Shown here piece after piece: positions 8,645-17,899 of a stretch of DNA of 64,000 bases (its first letter is position 1; every line of letters starts with the position of its first letter). A model generated the notes under the pieces. That model was not told the origin of the DNA. It made no database searches and saw nothing but the letters and a program-made list of their open reading frames with translations. Location: NCBI RefSeq assembly GCF_039541915.1, contig NZ_BAABHD010000031.1:10580-74579 (forward strand). Reading direction: 5' to 3'. Position numbers and translations under genes: made by a program. This DNA comes from Nibrella saemangeumensis (GTDB taxonomy: Bacteria > Bacteroidota > Bacteroidia > Cytophagales > Spirosomataceae).

Positions 8645-9887
8645 CAGTGGCAGCTCGCCGGCAGGGGCTGTTTTCTACAACGAACAGAAGGTTGGTAAAG
8701 GGGAAGCCCAGCGCCTGGCCTTGCGAAACTTTGAAGGAATCCGGCTGGCCACGGAGCAGCTCACGCCATCCATGGTTGCCGGCAAACTGGAAGACCGGGC
8801 CGCCCTGAGCGAACGGGTAAAACTGCCCACGTTTCACGTAAGCCTGGCGCTGGCGAAAGGGGAGGTGGTGCCGGCGGAAGATCTGCTGGCAATCGCCGAC
8901 CAGTACATGCTGGGCATGGGTTACAGCCGTCAGCCTTATGCCGTCTATCAGCACCACGACACCGAGCACCCGCATATTCACATTGTCTCGGTCCGGGTGG
9001 ACGAAACCGGCAAGAAAATCTCGGATAAGTTCGAGCGGGAAAAGTCGAACACCCTTCGCCAGCAGATTGAAAAAGACTTCGGTCTGCAGATAGCCGAGCA
9101 CGCTGCTCTCCGACCTCAGCGGTCAGAACTCCGACCGGTTCACTACGGTGAAGGTGATTTAAAACGGGATGTCTCTGCGGTGGTACAGAGTATACTGAAA
9201 GACTTTCACTTTAGCACGTTCGCACAGTACAGCCAACTGCTGAAGATCTATAACGTGCAGGCGGTGGAGGTAGTGCTGGATGGCAGTAAACGGGGGCTGA
9301 AGTACTCCGCATTAGATGGGGAGGGCAAAGCGGTGGGGCCATCGTTAAAAGCCAGTAGTCTGCCTTACCGGCCTACGATGGAAGTCGTCGAGCGCCGGAT
9401 GAAAGCCGGCAAGAAAATTAAGGGAGACCGGGCCGGCAGCCTGCGAAAAGCTGCGGATGCAATCCTGAGTCAAAGCAGGGACTGGAATGATTTTCAACAG
9501 CGGCTCCTGAGGATAAACGTACGGGCGATTCCGCACCTGACGAAAGACGGCAATCTGTTTGGCATCTCATTTCTGGATACTCGAAGCCGCGCTATATATG
9601 CCGGCAGTGAACTGGGTAAAGTCTTTACGGCAGGCTCACTGAAACAGGCTCTGGGTGAGGAGTACTCCCCACTTCGGCCGCCGACGCTTCAGGCGCAATC
9701 CCCTTCCCTTCGCCAGGAAGCAAAGCTGGCGCAGGCAGTACAGGCCCAGGAGACCGAAAGTTACGGCCAGGCTGATCTGATACGCCAGTTACTGTATGCA
9801 CTCAGCGCCGATGACGGTGTCCACGAAGGTGAACAGGAATTGAAACGAATGCTTAAAAAATCACGTCAAAAACCACGACTGTCATGA
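8628..9887 (+). CDS. mobB: Relaxase/mobilisation nuclease (MobB-type)
   Basis: With the ATG at 8628 the product is 419 residues and starts MITRISSGSSPAGAVFYN, the normal N-terminus of Bacteroidetes relaxases. Earlier in-frame starts (GTG 8595, ATG 8616) only add residues encoded within mobA. The metal-binding histidine motif HHDTEHPHIHIV lies near residues 107-118. The enzyme should nick oriT and stay attached to the transferred strand. It overlaps the coupling-protein gene by four bases (ATGA). The C-terminal third is less conserved and Gln-rich. Confidence 0.92.
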   Translation: MITRISSGSSPAGAVFYNEQKVGKGEAQRLALRNFEGIRLATEQLTPSMVAGKLEDRAALSERVKLPTFHVSLALAKGEVVPAEDLLAIADQYMLGMGYSRQPYAVYQHHDTEHPHIHIVSVRVDETGKKISDKFEREKSNTLRQQIEKDFGLQIAEHAALRPQRSELRPVHYGEGDLKRDVSAVVQSILKDFHFSTFAQYSQLLKIYNVQAVEVVLDGSKRGLKYSALDGEGKAVGPSLKASSLPYRPTMEVVERRMKAGKKIKGDRAGSLRKAADAILSQSRDWNDFQQRLLRINVRAIPHLTKDGNLFGISFLDTRSRAIYAGSELGKVFTAGSLKQALGEEYSPLRPPTLQAQSPSLRQEAKLAQAVQAQETESYGQADLIRQLLYALSADDGVHEGEQELKRMLKKSRQKPRLS

Positions 9888-11875
9888 GAGACGATAGACG
9901 AGAACTCAACAAACAACTGGAGATGCTGTTATGGGCAGGCCTGATCCTGTTGGCGCTGCACTGTTACGTAGAGCTCCACAGCTTCTTTTCCGGCTACGGC
10001 TTTGCTTCACCGGTATCCGACCAGATTTTGGGAAAGCTAACCAGTGGCTCTAAACTATTCGCGACGCCCTGGACGCTGAAGCTGCTGGCCGGAGCCTGCA
10101 TCGGCGCGTATGGCAGTGCCAGCCGGGGCGTTAAGTCGACCAGCCTCAAAGCCGGTCAGGTCATTCGGGCCATTCTCATTGGACTGATACTTTATCTGGG
10201 CAGCACCTTGATGCTACGCCAGAACAGCCAGTGGCTACTGGAGCTGACGTCGGTGCCAGCCATTAGCGGAGTCTACCTGGTAGCGACGCTGGGCGGAGTG
10301 CTGTATTTGCTAAAGGGGACACAGGGCATTAACCGGCTCCTGGGATTTAAACTGGGCGGAGATGTTTTTAATCAGGAGAACGAAACCTTTCCCCAAGAGG
10401 AACGCAAACTGGAAAACGAGTACTCCGTAAATCTGCCAACCCAATATATCTACCAGGGCAAAACCCGCAGCGGCTGGATTAACCTGTCGGCTCCCTTCCG
10501 AGGAACACTGGTGATGGGTACACCCGGATCGGGTAAGTCCTTCGGCATTATCAACAGCGTCATTCGTCAGCACATTGCTAAAGGCTTTTCCATGTACGTG
10601 TATGATTACAAGTTTCCTACCCTGTCACTGGTGGCCTATAACGCCATGCTACGCCATCAGAAAAAGCTGCCGGCAGGCATTCAATTTTACTGCATTAACT
10701 TTGACGACCCGCGAAAATCGCATCGGTGCAACCCGCTCCATCCGGATTACCTGCCCCGGATCGACCACGCCTTTCAGAGTGCCCGCACGGTACTGCTGAA
10801 CCTCAACAAAACGTGGATCACCAAACAGGGCGAATATTTCATTGAATCGCCAATCAACTACGTCACGGCGCTGATCTGGTTTTTGCGTCAGTACGACAAG
10901 GGCCAGTACTGCACCTTCCCACACCTGGTGGAGCTCGTCAGTCGCAACTACCGGGAGCTATTGCCGATCCTGATGGACCGGCCAGACATTGCCGCCTACA
11001 TGGCTCCCTTTGCCTCGGCTTATCAGGGTGGAGCCATGGACCAGCTGGAAGGTCAGATATCATCGGCGCAAATCGGATTAGCACGGCTGGCCAGCCCGGC
11101 GCTGTACTGGACGATGAGCGGCAACGACTTCAAGCTGGATATTAATAATCCGAAGGCTCCCAAGATTCTGTGCCTGGGCAACAATGGCGAACTGGAAGAC
11201 ACCTACGGTGCAGCACTGGGCCTGTTCAATTTCCGGATCCTGAGCCTGATTAACAAAGAAGAGCAGCATCCTTCATCCATTGTCGTCGATGAGCTGCCCA
11301 CTATCTATTTCAAGGGAATCGCCAAGCTGATTGCCACCGGCCGCAGCAACCGGGTAGCCGTCACCATCGGCATGCAGGACTACTCCCAGCTGGAGAAAGA
11401 TTACGGTAAAATCGAAGCTGATACCATCAAGAATACCTGTGGCAACGTCATCAGTGGCCAGGTGACGGGCCAGACGGCCGAGGCCATGCAGAACCGGCTA
11501 GGTAAAAATGTTCAGCGAAAGCAGAGTTTGAACATTCAGTCGGAAGACACTACGCATGGCATATCGACCGAATTGAACTTCATGGCACCGGCTGCCAAAA
11601 TCGGTATGCTTTCTCAGGGCTGGGTAGTCGGTGTTGTGGCCGATAATGCCGGTCAAGAAAGTGAACGCAAAGCCTTTCACGCCCGGGTAACCATTGACGA
11701 AGCCGACTTCAAAAGCGAACAAAAGGTTCGGGAGTTACCCAACTTTACTAATTTCACCCCTCAGAATTCGGGATTGGATGCAAAAGTCCAGGCGAATTAC
11801 TTGAAAATTAAAGAGGATATTGCCAATCTTGTTCAGTCGGAAGTTTCGCGCCTTAATATCAAATACAAGAAATGA
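9884..11875 (+). CDS. mobC: Type IV coupling protein (VirD4/TraG-like, MobC)
   Basis: This is a 663-residue protein with hydrophobic segments in the first 145 residues. A Walker A motif, GTPGSGKSFG, lies near residue 211 and a Walker B-like IVVDELPTIYFKG near residue 464. These mark the VirD4/TraD-type ATPase that delivers the relaxase-DNA complex to the channel. It overlaps the relaxase start-side by ATGA and the following HTH gene by four bases, so it belongs to one compact mob operon. CTnDOT-type elements call this gene mobC. Confidence 0.93.
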   Translation: MRDDRRELNKQLEMLLWAGLILLALHCYVELHSFFSGYGFASPVSDQILGKLTSGSKLFATPWTLKLLAGACIGAYGSASRGVKSTSLKAGQVIRAILIGLILYLGSTLMLRQNSQWLLELTSVPAISGVYLVATLGGVLYLLKGTQGINRLLGFKLGGDVFNQENETFPQEERKLENEYSVNLPTQYIYQGKTRSGWINLSAPFRGTLVMGTPGSGKSFGIINSVIRQHIAKGFSMYVYDYKFPTLSLVAYNAMLRHQKKLPAGIQFYCINFDDPRKSHRCNPLHPDYLPRIDHAFQSARTVLLNLNKTWITKQGEYFIESPINYVTALIWFLRQYDKGQYCTFPHLVELVSRNYRELLPILMDRPDIAAYMAPFASAYQGGAMDQLEGQISSAQIGLARLASPALYWTMSGNDFKLDINNPKAPKILCLGNNGELEDTYGAALGLFNFRILSLINKEEQHPSSIVVDELPTIYFKGIAKLIATGRSNRVAVTIGMQDYSQLEKDYGKIEADTIKNTCGNVISGQVTGQTAEAMQNRLGKNVQRKQSLNIQSEDTTHGISTELNFMAPAAKIGMLSQGWVVGVVADNAGQESERKAFHARVTIDEADFKSEQKVRELPNFTNFTPQNSGLDAKVQANYLKIKEDIANLVQSEVSRLNIKYKK

Positions 11876-12303
11876 TCGAAGCCCTTGTAGCACAGCGATT
11901 AGTTAGTCTCCGCTCCCACCTAAGCGAGCGATTGGGTACGAACCTTACCTTGATAGATGCTGCCGAAAGGGCGGGTATTCCTCCGTATAAGATGCAGCGC
12001 CTAGAGTCCGGCAAAGGAAGCTGGGAGACTCTGATCACAGTGCTGACTTTCTACCGATCGCAAGGCTACAATCTGGATTGGATTCTACTGCCCGATAACA
12101 GCAACGCCCCCATGGTAGTACCATCCGGCAATGATTTGTTGGTAATTAACGACATGGTCGTAAAATTCAGCAAGCGTCTGGAGAGCGAGTATCGCGAGCT
12201 GAGCACGCAGCTTCGACAAATGGGATACATTCCCCTTGAGGATAAAATTATTCCGTCGGCCGAAACGGATACGCCAATGCCTGCTGAGTTCGACCTCTCA
12301 TAA
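11872..12303 (+). CDS. Small HTH protein at the end of the mob operon
   Basis: This is a 143-residue protein. Residues 8-60 read as an XRE-like helix-turn-helix (LRSHLSERLG, LIDAAERAGIPPYKMQRLESGKGSW), although the recognition helix is atypical. The C-terminal half has a coiled-coil-like stretch (KRLESEYRELSTQLRQM). It overlaps the coupling-protein stop by four bases, so it is co-expressed with mob genes and may feed back on transfer. A terminator follows 22 bases after its stop. DNA binding is inferred. Confidence 0.65.
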   Translation: MIEALVAQRLVSLRSHLSERLGTNLTLIDAAERAGIPPYKMQRLESGKGSWETLITVLTFYRSQGYNLDWILLPDNSNAPMVVPSGNDLLVINDMVVKFSKRLESEYRELSTQLRQMGYIPLEDKIIPSAETDTPMPAEFDLS

Positions 12304-12324
12304 TGCGAACCACTACCTGTTCAG

Positions 12325-12353
12325 AAAAGCCCACGGAAATGGGCTTTTTTTTG
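12325..12353 (+). terminator. Intrinsic terminator after the mob operon
   Basis: AGCCCA (12328-12333) pairs with TGGGCT (12340-12345) over a six-base loop and is followed by eight T. The A-run on the other side could make it bidirectional. Confidence 0.85.
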
Positions 12354-12551
12354 TTGTATGGCCGCTGAAAGGCGATTTGGGCAACAGTTTCCTCCTCCAA
12401 CACGCAAGCGTTTGGGTGTCCAAAAAACAAGTATATGCTACATGTGTGTTTTTTTTGAAACAAAAATGCAGAATGTGTATTTAGGATAAATGAATTTCCT
12501 ACATTTACCGAAGTAGTAGTTAGTAATCACTAATCACATCTGCGTATATCC

Positions 12552-13484
12552 ATGGAAAAATCCTTACAATACGCCCGGCAGCAGGCTGATGGTTATGACA
12601 ACATCGCACCCACCCCCCTGCAGGGACAGCAGGCCTGGCAATTCGCCCAGAGTGACAACTTTTTAAGTGCCGAGGAAGCTGCGGCCGTTATGCGCCGGCA
12701 GCTGGAGCCTTACCAAGCTCAAATTGAAGCAAAGCTCACGCAACTGGGGTATCCTCCGGAGCACTTGGATAAACTCCCTCAGTTAAAAAAAGCGCTTTAC
12801 AGCGGCCAGCAGACCGACCTGGCCACCATCTGGCTAACCGATGAACTGAAGATGGAAGGACGTCTGCGTGTTATCCTGACGGAAAATGGCCCGGATATCC
12901 GCATTACGCCGGCGTTGCGCAGCCTGACGATTCCCGATGAAGTAGGTGGCGTAAAGCTGTCGGAAAGGGAGAAAAAAGAGTTGGCTGAAGAGGGCGCCTT
13001 ATCGCGGCCGCTGTTACTGGCCGACAAAGGCGATTACGTGCCGACGTATCTTCGGGTCGATACGCAAACCAATACCGTCGAACTGTGGCGGCTGCGGCCG
13101 GAAATGTTGCCGACCAAGCTGCTGGGTATTGACCTGACGCGCGATCAGCAACTGCAACTCGCCAACGGCCATGCTATTCGGCTGAGCGGCCTGCTCGACA
13201 AACAGGGGGAATCCTTCACGGCAACGGTCAGCATTTCAGCCGCCCAGAAAGAACTTCAGTTCACCGACATCAGCCCCATAGGCGTTCAGCTTCGTCCGGA
13301 TCAGCGATACCGGGAACAACTGGCACAGAATAACGAAGGAGCCAAAACCGACCTGACCAAAAGCCAGGAGGTGGCCACCGGTCAAACCACCGTCAGCCAT
13401 TTTCAGCGGGAGCAGATGCAGCAATTGTTAGAGGAGAAGCCCGACCAGAACGTATCAAAAACCACTAAGCATCACCTCGGGTAA
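12552..13484 (+). CDS. DUF4099/DUF3945 domain protein
   Basis: This is a 310-residue protein. The region at about 165-245 (PTYLRVDTQTNTVELWRL, then LLDKQGESFTATVSISAAQK) matches the DUF3945 pattern, and the preceding part is DUF4099-like. The family is confined to Bacteroidota conjugative elements and often precedes a primase or topoisomerase-type protein, as it does here. The biochemical role is unknown. The gene stands alone after a 250-bp regulatory gap and is 16 bases before the Toprim gene, so both are probably co-transcribed. Confidence 0.8.
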   Translation: MEKSLQYARQQADGYDNIAPTPLQGQQAWQFAQSDNFLSAEEAAAVMRRQLEPYQAQIEAKLTQLGYPPEHLDKLPQLKKALYSGQQTDLATIWLTDELKMEGRLRVILTENGPDIRITPALRSLTIPDEVGGVKLSEREKKELAEEGALSRPLLLADKGDYVPTYLRVDTQTNTVELWRLRPEMLPTKLLGIDLTRDQQLQLANGHAIRLSGLLDKQGESFTATVSISAAQKELQFTDISPIGVQLRPDQRYREQLAQNNEGAKTDLTKSQEVATGQTTVSHFQREQMQQLLEEKPDQNVSKTTKHHLG

Positions 13485-13499
13485 TTTTCCACCATCCCA

Positions 13500-15260
13500 A
13501 TGACAAAGTTTGATGAGTTAAAGGAGCGATTCCCTAACCTAATTCCCGTTCAGGAACTGCGGTCGAACGTATCGATTATCGAACTGGCTGTGCAGTACGG
13601 CTATGAGCCGCTGCCTCACAAAGGCCGCAGCCGGCCGGTTCTGGAGCACCCGGGCTACAAAGACACAATTATCATCAAGAACCCGCAGGATGCTGCCCAG
13701 CAGGTCTATCAGCGGGCCGGTGACTTCTCGGATTCCGGCACCATTATCGATTTTATCCGTAACCGGTTGTCGACCGTGTTTTCCACTTTCAACCGGCCGG
13801 GTGAACATGAGTTCCGAAACATCACGGCGGTGCTCTATGACTACCTGAAAATTGATCCGGACCAGGTCAGCCAGAACAGTAAAATGGCCGGTCGGCTCTC
13901 CGAGCCAGGCACCAAACAGCCCTTCACCAAGGAGCAGTTCGACATCAGGCCGCTGGAACCCCAAAACTATCTGACTACCCGACAGATTGCCCCGCAAACG
14001 CTGGAGCGACCGGAGTTCGCCGGAAAAATTGTTGCCCAGATTGCCTACCTGAATCCGGAAACCGGGCATACCGAACCGTATCAATCGGTGAAGGCGAATC
14101 CGGATCGGAAGTACATCACATTCTCCAACGTGGCCTTTCCGTATTACAACGGGTTGTCGACCGAGGTCACCGGACTGGAGCTCCGCAATCAGAGTATCAA
14201 ACTGCACGCACCAGGCAGCGACCGTTATGGTAGCGTTTTTGTGTCGAACCCTCCGCCGAAAGCAACTTACTTCCACATTATGGAAAGCGCCGTCGATGTG
14301 CTGTCCCACCGGCAGCTACGCAGCATCCGGGGTGATGAGGCATTTGATTCGGTGTATTTCTCAACCGGTGGCCAGCTCACCGGCCAGCAGGTTAACACCA
14401 TTACCCGGTATATCGGCTCCTTTGAGAAAACCGACAACTGGCAGATCCGGCTGGGCTTTGATAACGATGCCAAGGGTCACCGGTTTGATCTTCAGTTTGT
14501 CCAGCAGCTTACGGCTACCCGCTTTCCGCTGACAGCAACGGTTGCCTCGCCCGAGCGCGTTGCGTATCTGCTTCCGGAGGAGGAAAAGTACAAAGCCGGC
14601 CGCGATATAATCCTGGAGCGAATCGACCTGTTCAACAAAAATGTGCAGGCTCAGTTTGTCCGCTCGGAAGGTGACGCGCTTGGGCAAAAGGAGCTGAGCG
14701 CTCAACTAATCAACATCGGCCGCAGTGGCCAGCAGTTTCAGATTAGCATCCCTGAGTCAGCCCAGGCCCTGTCGATGATGAGCCGGTTGTTGCTGGAGGT
14801 GACTCAGATGGAGAAAAAGATCGCCCTGGATAAATCCTGCGGCAAAGACTTTAACCTGGACCTGACCAAGGCAGTCAAGGTAGGCAATAAGTTTCGCTAT
14901 GCTATTCAGAACGATGTCGGCAACGTGCTGTTGAACGGTAATTCGGCGATTCAGATGGCCCGCTCCCTGCAGCAGGTGCGGAACTTGGCCGAAATGGATA
15001 AGTTTACCGGCTGGCTCCTGCTCGTCGAGCGTCAGCCGTTCGGCTTTCTTAAAACGCAGGCGGAGATTAAACTGGAGCAGGGAGTCTGCGTAATGACGGA
15101 GCAAACACCTGCCTTCAGCCAGGCGATTCAGCTTGAAAGGCAGGCCAGAAATGTACAAGAACCGGGGGGCCTTCGCCAGGAGAAACAGCCCCTGAATCCG
15201 GACGCCAGACCGGTGATCAAAAATCAGGAACCAGATCGCCAGCTTAAACGAAAACTGTAA
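13500..15260 (+). CDS. Toprim-domain protein (primase-like, DUF3991 type)
   Basis: This is a 586-residue protein. The first 120 residues resemble a primase-type N-terminal domain without obvious zinc cysteines (SIIELAVQYGYEPLPHKGRS, then SGTIIDFIRNRL). A Toprim domain follows at about 255-340, with the acidic FHIMESAVDVLS motif and the metal-binding LGFDNDAKG. Such proteins in Bacteroidetes elements are thought to act in DNA processing or replication after transfer. It is followed by a gene that shares its last base, so translation is coupled. Confidence 0.8.
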   Translation: MTKFDELKERFPNLIPVQELRSNVSIIELAVQYGYEPLPHKGRSRPVLEHPGYKDTIIIKNPQDAAQQVYQRAGDFSDSGTIIDFIRNRLSTVFSTFNRPGEHEFRNITAVLYDYLKIDPDQVSQNSKMAGRLSEPGTKQPFTKEQFDIRPLEPQNYLTTRQIAPQTLERPEFAGKIVAQIAYLNPETGHTEPYQSVKANPDRKYITFSNVAFPYYNGLSTEVTGLELRNQSIKLHAPGSDRYGSVFVSNPPPKATYFHIMESAVDVLSHRQLRSIRGDEAFDSVYFSTGGQLTGQQVNTITRYIGSFEKTDNWQIRLGFDNDAKGHRFDLQFVQQLTATRFPLTATVASPERVAYLLPEEEKYKAGRDIILERIDLFNKNVQAQFVRSEGDALGQKELSAQLINIGRSGQQFQISIPESAQALSMMSRLLLEVTQMEKKIALDKSCGKDFNLDLTKAVKVGNKFRYAIQNDVGNVLLNGNSAIQMARSLQQVRNLAEMDKFTGWLLLVERQPFGFLKTQAEIKLEQGVCVMTEQTPAFSQAIQLERQARNVQEPGGLRQEKQPLNPDARPVIKNQEPDRQLKRKL

Positions 15261-15892
15261 TGAAACGGGAAGCGCTAAAGTTTACGGACCTCGACCTCTT
15301 TTTAACGGTGATGGAAGAATATGGATTTGGCCGGCAGGCTGAGGAGATAATTTTTGAAGAGGACAAGTTGCCGTATTGCTCTGCGTATCTGGTCCCGACT
15401 GAATTACTGCCTGCCACTTTTGACCTGAACCAATCCGCCCGCTTCGGCGGCTCCATCACCCACGTACAAGAGATTACCTATTCAGGCAACGAGAAATTTT
15501 ACACTGACTTTATGATCTATCCGCTGAGCCTGACCGGTTATGTGGAAGTGAATGGGGTTTCGGCGCTTACCTTTGCTGAGACTCCAATCCTAGACCCGGA
15601 GTCAGCACCAATGATCTATGTCATAAACCTTGAAGATGGGGGTGGCCAGGAATTCTTTTTGGCCGCTGATGGAAGCATGTGTAAGCTATCGTTGCCAGGG
15701 GAGCAGCAGCCTCAAGAGTTTAAAAACTACAAACTGGCAGCGAAGAAAATGGAGCAACTGCGCGACAGGTATCCGGCTACGTGCCAACTGTATGTCCTCG
15801 AGCAGACCGAGTTTAACAACCGTCGGAAAATCCTGCAAAAGCCGGATACGGAGAACAGCAGCGAGGAAAACGCCAGCCCGGATTTGATGTAA
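15260..15892 (+). CDS. Hypothetical protein with paralogous C-terminal domain
   Basis: This is a 210-residue soluble protein of unknown function. Residues about 118-195 are clearly related to the whole 87-residue protein encoded at 15991-16254. Both have an (A/I)xVINL opening, a YPATCQ(L/V)Y(V/A)LE core and an EFxxRRxxLQxP ending. The N-terminal 115 residues are unique to this copy. Its start codon overlaps the stop of the Toprim gene by one base (TAATG), so it belongs to that operon. A hairpin follows the stop codon. Confidence 0.65.
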   Translation: MKREALKFTDLDLFLTVMEEYGFGRQAEEIIFEEDKLPYCSAYLVPTELLPATFDLNQSARFGGSITHVQEITYSGNEKFYTDFMIYPLSLTGYVEVNGVSALTFAETPILDPESAPMIYVINLEDGGGQEFFLAADGSMCKLSLPGEQQPQEFKNYKLAAKKMEQLRDRYPATCQLYVLEQTEFNNRRKILQKPDTENSSEENASPDLM

Positions 15893-15913
15893 CGTTTACG
15901 CGGTACCGTCGCT

Positions 15914-15945
15914 AAGGGGTGGGATAACTTCCGACCCCTTTATCT
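15914..15945 (+). terminator. Possible terminator hairpin
   Basis: AAGGGGT (15914-15920) pairs with ACCCCTT (15934-15940) over a 13-base loop, followed by only a weak T/A tract. It is a weak intrinsic terminator at best. Confidence 0.45.
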
Positions 15946-15990
15946 AGAAATTAACGCTTGAGTTAACTTTTCGCTTCAACTTATTTTACC

Positions 15991-16254
15991 ATGGCATTCG
16001 TAATTAACCTGGCCGATGCTATTGGCCGCGAATACTACCTCAGCGTACCGGGCAAAATGGTGCCCATGGATCAGCCCAGCCAGGAGGAGCCGAAGGTTTT
16101 TACCCACACTGGCCGCATTGAAAAGCTCGTCAAATCCATGAGCGAAACCTATCCAGCGACCTGCCAGGTATACGCCCTGGAGCGGAAAGAATTCGAGAAG
16201 CGACGGCAGTTGCTCCAGAATCCACCGCAGCCAAAGACGAAAAAGAAGAAATAG
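15991..16254 (+). CDS. Small hypothetical protein, paralogue of the upstream C-terminal domain
   Basis: This 87-residue protein starts MAFVINLADAIGREYYLS and contains YPATCQVYALERKEFEKRRQ, the same core as in the C-terminal part of the protein at 15260-15892. The C-terminus is Lys-rich. It appears to be a stand-alone copy of that domain, produced by duplication. It has its own AT-rich leader and is followed by a strong terminator at 16431. Function is unknown. Confidence 0.65.
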   Translation: MAFVINLADAIGREYYLSVPGKMVPMDQPSQEEPKVFTHTGRIEKLVKSMSETYPATCQVYALERKEFEKRRQLLQNPPQPKTKKKK

Positions 16255-16430
16255 TCTCCACCAAGGGAAATCTCGTACATTTACCTCAACACACAGCCAG
16301 AAAGGCGTAAGCTAATACGGTGATGATGCTGGTCAGCGGCATGGCTGGTACTAACAAGCGGGAGCCGGCAGCGTAAAATGCTGAGGCAGCCGGAACGCCC
16401 CAGGCGAAACAGCATCCTTTCTGACTGAAC

Positions 16431-16463
16431 AACCCCGCTCGTAGCCAGGCGGGGTTTTCCTTT
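16431..16463 (+). terminator. Intrinsic terminator
   Basis: AACCCCGC (16431-16438) pairs with GCGGGGTT (16449-16456) over a ten-base loop and runs into TTCCTTTAT. It lies 176 bases after the stop of the small paralogue gene. The bases between hold no convincing gene. Confidence 0.7.
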
Positions 16464-16547
16464 ATATAAACTGCCCTGCTTCTTACACCTCAAGAGGAAT
16501 CGATCTCCTGCCATCAATTCAAGCACCTTTTTTTCTGAACATCTTTT

Positions 16548-16677
16548 GGAAAGGGGATAAAAGGTTAGGACGACGCGCCAAAAAAGCAACTTCTTCTCGT
16601 CCCTTTTTTTACGTTTTTTCCGGTATTTATTTTTGTTTTTTATGTAAAAAAGGGCTATATTAATACTGTTAATCAAG
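16548..16677 (+). repeat. Promoter-like repeat, copy A
   Basis: About 130 bases beginning GGAAAGGGGATAAAAG and ending TACTGTTAATCAAG match the sequence at 17761-17887 along most of their length. They include T-rich blocks and GTAAAAA. Copy A ends 12 bases before the ATG of the gene at 16690, so the repeat is very likely a duplicated promoter and leader. Confidence 0.8.
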
Positions 16678-16689
16678 CGTTTGAGACCG

Positions 16690-16890
16690 ATGACACTGGA
16701 AAAAGAAGTACCCTTTGACTTTGAGTACAGCTACACTCCCGGCGAACCAGCCGACTACGATTATCCCGGTTACGGGCCGGAGGTTGAGATTACGAAGGTG
16801 CGACTGAACGGCGTGGAGCTTCCCGCTAACGCTATCTCTCAGGAGATGTACGACGAGATGATTGAACAGGTCTTAGAGTCCTACCGGTAA
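16690..16890 (+). CDS. Small acidic protein (66 aa)
   Basis: The ATG at 16690 gives a 66-residue, Tyr- and acid-rich product starting MTLEKEVPFDFEYSYTPGEP. The C-terminal half (VEITKVRLNGVELPANAIS) looks like a beta-strand unit followed by a helix. A TTG nine bases upstream is a weaker start. The family is not recognised. It is framed by the duplicated leader upstream and a GGCCCGG hairpin downstream. The same frame surrounds the unrelated GIY-YIG gene at 17900, so it seems to occupy a swappable slot. Confidence 0.6.
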   Translation: MTLEKEVPFDFEYSYTPGEPADYDYPGYGPEVEITKVRLNGVELPANAISQEMYDEMIEQVLESYR

Positions 16891-16903
16891 CCAGTTGCCC
16901 GAT

Positions 16904-16936
16904 GGCCCGGCGGGCATAGACCGGGCCGCTTTCTTT
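16904..16936 (+). terminator. GGCCCGG hairpin, copy A
   Basis: GGCCCGG (16904-16910) pairs with CCGGGCC (16921-16927) and a pyrimidine-rich GCTTTCTTT follows. A closely similar hairpin follows the GIY-YIG gene at 18180. It is probably a terminator or attenuator between the small gene and the next one. Confidence 0.65.
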
Positions 16937-16979
16937 ATCCCCCGGCTTCGGCCGACCGATTCCAACCTTTTTACTCTTT

Positions 16980-17648
16980 ATGGCAAAGCCCAACACGTCC
17001 GCAGCGGAAACAACCGCAAACACCTTGAAGCCCTACCAGAGCTTAAACGCAGCAGGGCAGGTAGTTAACAAGTACAAGTACCTCGAAGGGCATCCCCGGC
17101 AGTACCGCTTCGATGCCAAGGAAGGTGTATTCAACATCAACGGCACCGAGAAGCTGGGCGGTCCGTCGCACGGCCGCTCGCTCACCTTCCAGCCGATTGC
17201 CTGGCGCATCTTCACGGATAACATTCTGAACATGGGCGTGAAGAACTGGGCCGAGTTGTTCTTCATTGACGAGAAGGGGGCCGTATCAGCGGTGCTGTTT
17301 CATGGCTTTTCGGTAGACAACATTTACCGGCTGATTGAACCCCTGTTCTATGACGATCTGACGCTGGCTGATGTGGTGATTACTGCCGTAGCCGAGAAGA
17401 AGGAGAACACCAAAGTCCAGCCGAAGGGCGTGTACTACATCGCCACGTTCAGCTACAAAATGGCGGACGTGGAGCGAACCAGCGAGTTAAAGCAGTTCGC
17501 GCAGGAAACGCCGATTTTCCGGCAGGAAACCTTAAGCGACATTGCCAACATCACCACCGCCCATAATTACTACCATCCCTATGCGAACGGGGAAGGATTG
17601 CCCGAACCACCAGCCGCCTTACCGGAAGGGCCGGTAGCGGAGGAATAG
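16980..17648 (+). CDS. Hypothetical protein, phage-like gene cluster
   Basis: This is a 222-residue soluble protein. The first 25 residues are low-complexity. The core has SLTFQPIAWRIFTDNIL, WAELFFIDEKGAVSAVLFHG and GVYYIATFSYKM, an alternating beta pattern. I do not recognise the family. Because a RecE-like nuclease follows 1 kb downstream, a single-strand DNA-binding or annealing role is conceivable, but no motif supports it. It is closed by a strong terminator at 17660. Confidence 0.6.
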   Translation: MAKPNTSAAETTANTLKPYQSLNAAGQVVNKYKYLEGHPRQYRFDAKEGVFNINGTEKLGGPSHGRSLTFQPIAWRIFTDNILNMGVKNWAELFFIDEKGAVSAVLFHGFSVDNIYRLIEPLFYDDLTLADVVITAVAEKKENTKVQPKGVYYIATFSYKMADVERTSELKQFAQETPIFRQETLSDIANITTAHNYYHPYANGEGLPEPPAALPEGPVAEE

Positions 17649-17659
17649 CCACCAATGAG

Positions 17660-17693
17660 AGAAGCCAGCCCACTTGGGCTGGCTTCTGCTTTG
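17660..17693 (+). terminator. Intrinsic terminator
   Basis: AGAAGCCAGCCC and GGGCTGGCTTCT form a 12-bp stem with a four-base loop within 17660-17687, followed by GCTTTGTTAATT. It lies 12 bases after the stop of the preceding gene. Confidence 0.8.
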
Positions 17694-17760
17694 TTAATTA
17701 AAAGCGTTTGAGACAGGGTTGCCCCTGACCTCGATGGCCACAAAGGTAATGAACTAAGTG

Positions 17761-17887
17761 GGAAAGGGGACAAAAGTTGCGGGTACAGCCTTAACGTAAT
17801 CCAAAAACAATCCATTTTTTACATTTTTTCCTTATATTTTATTTGGTTTTTGTGTAAAAAGGGTGTATCTTTCTACTGTTAATCAAG
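17761..17887 (+). repeat. Promoter-like repeat, copy B
   Basis: This is the second copy of the leader at 16548-16677, starting GGAAAGGGGACAAAAG and ending TACTGTTAATCAAGG. It sits 12 bases before the start of the GIY-YIG gene. A 13-base stretch, AAGCGTTTGAGAC, occurs at 17702-17714 near this copy and at 16675-16687 at the end of copy A, which suggests duplication by local recombination. Confidence 0.8.
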
Positions 17888-17899
17888 GCGGTGGAAGAC

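Noticed and set aside
13539..14309. 256-residue minus-strand ORF opposite the Toprim gene
   Set aside because: It is antisense to a gene with clear primase/Toprim motifs and has no recognisable domain.
16281..16676. 131-residue minus-strand ORF
   Set aside because: It covers a terminator and the AT-rich duplicated leader, its translation is Lys-rich low complexity, and it lies antisense to obvious regulatory sequence.
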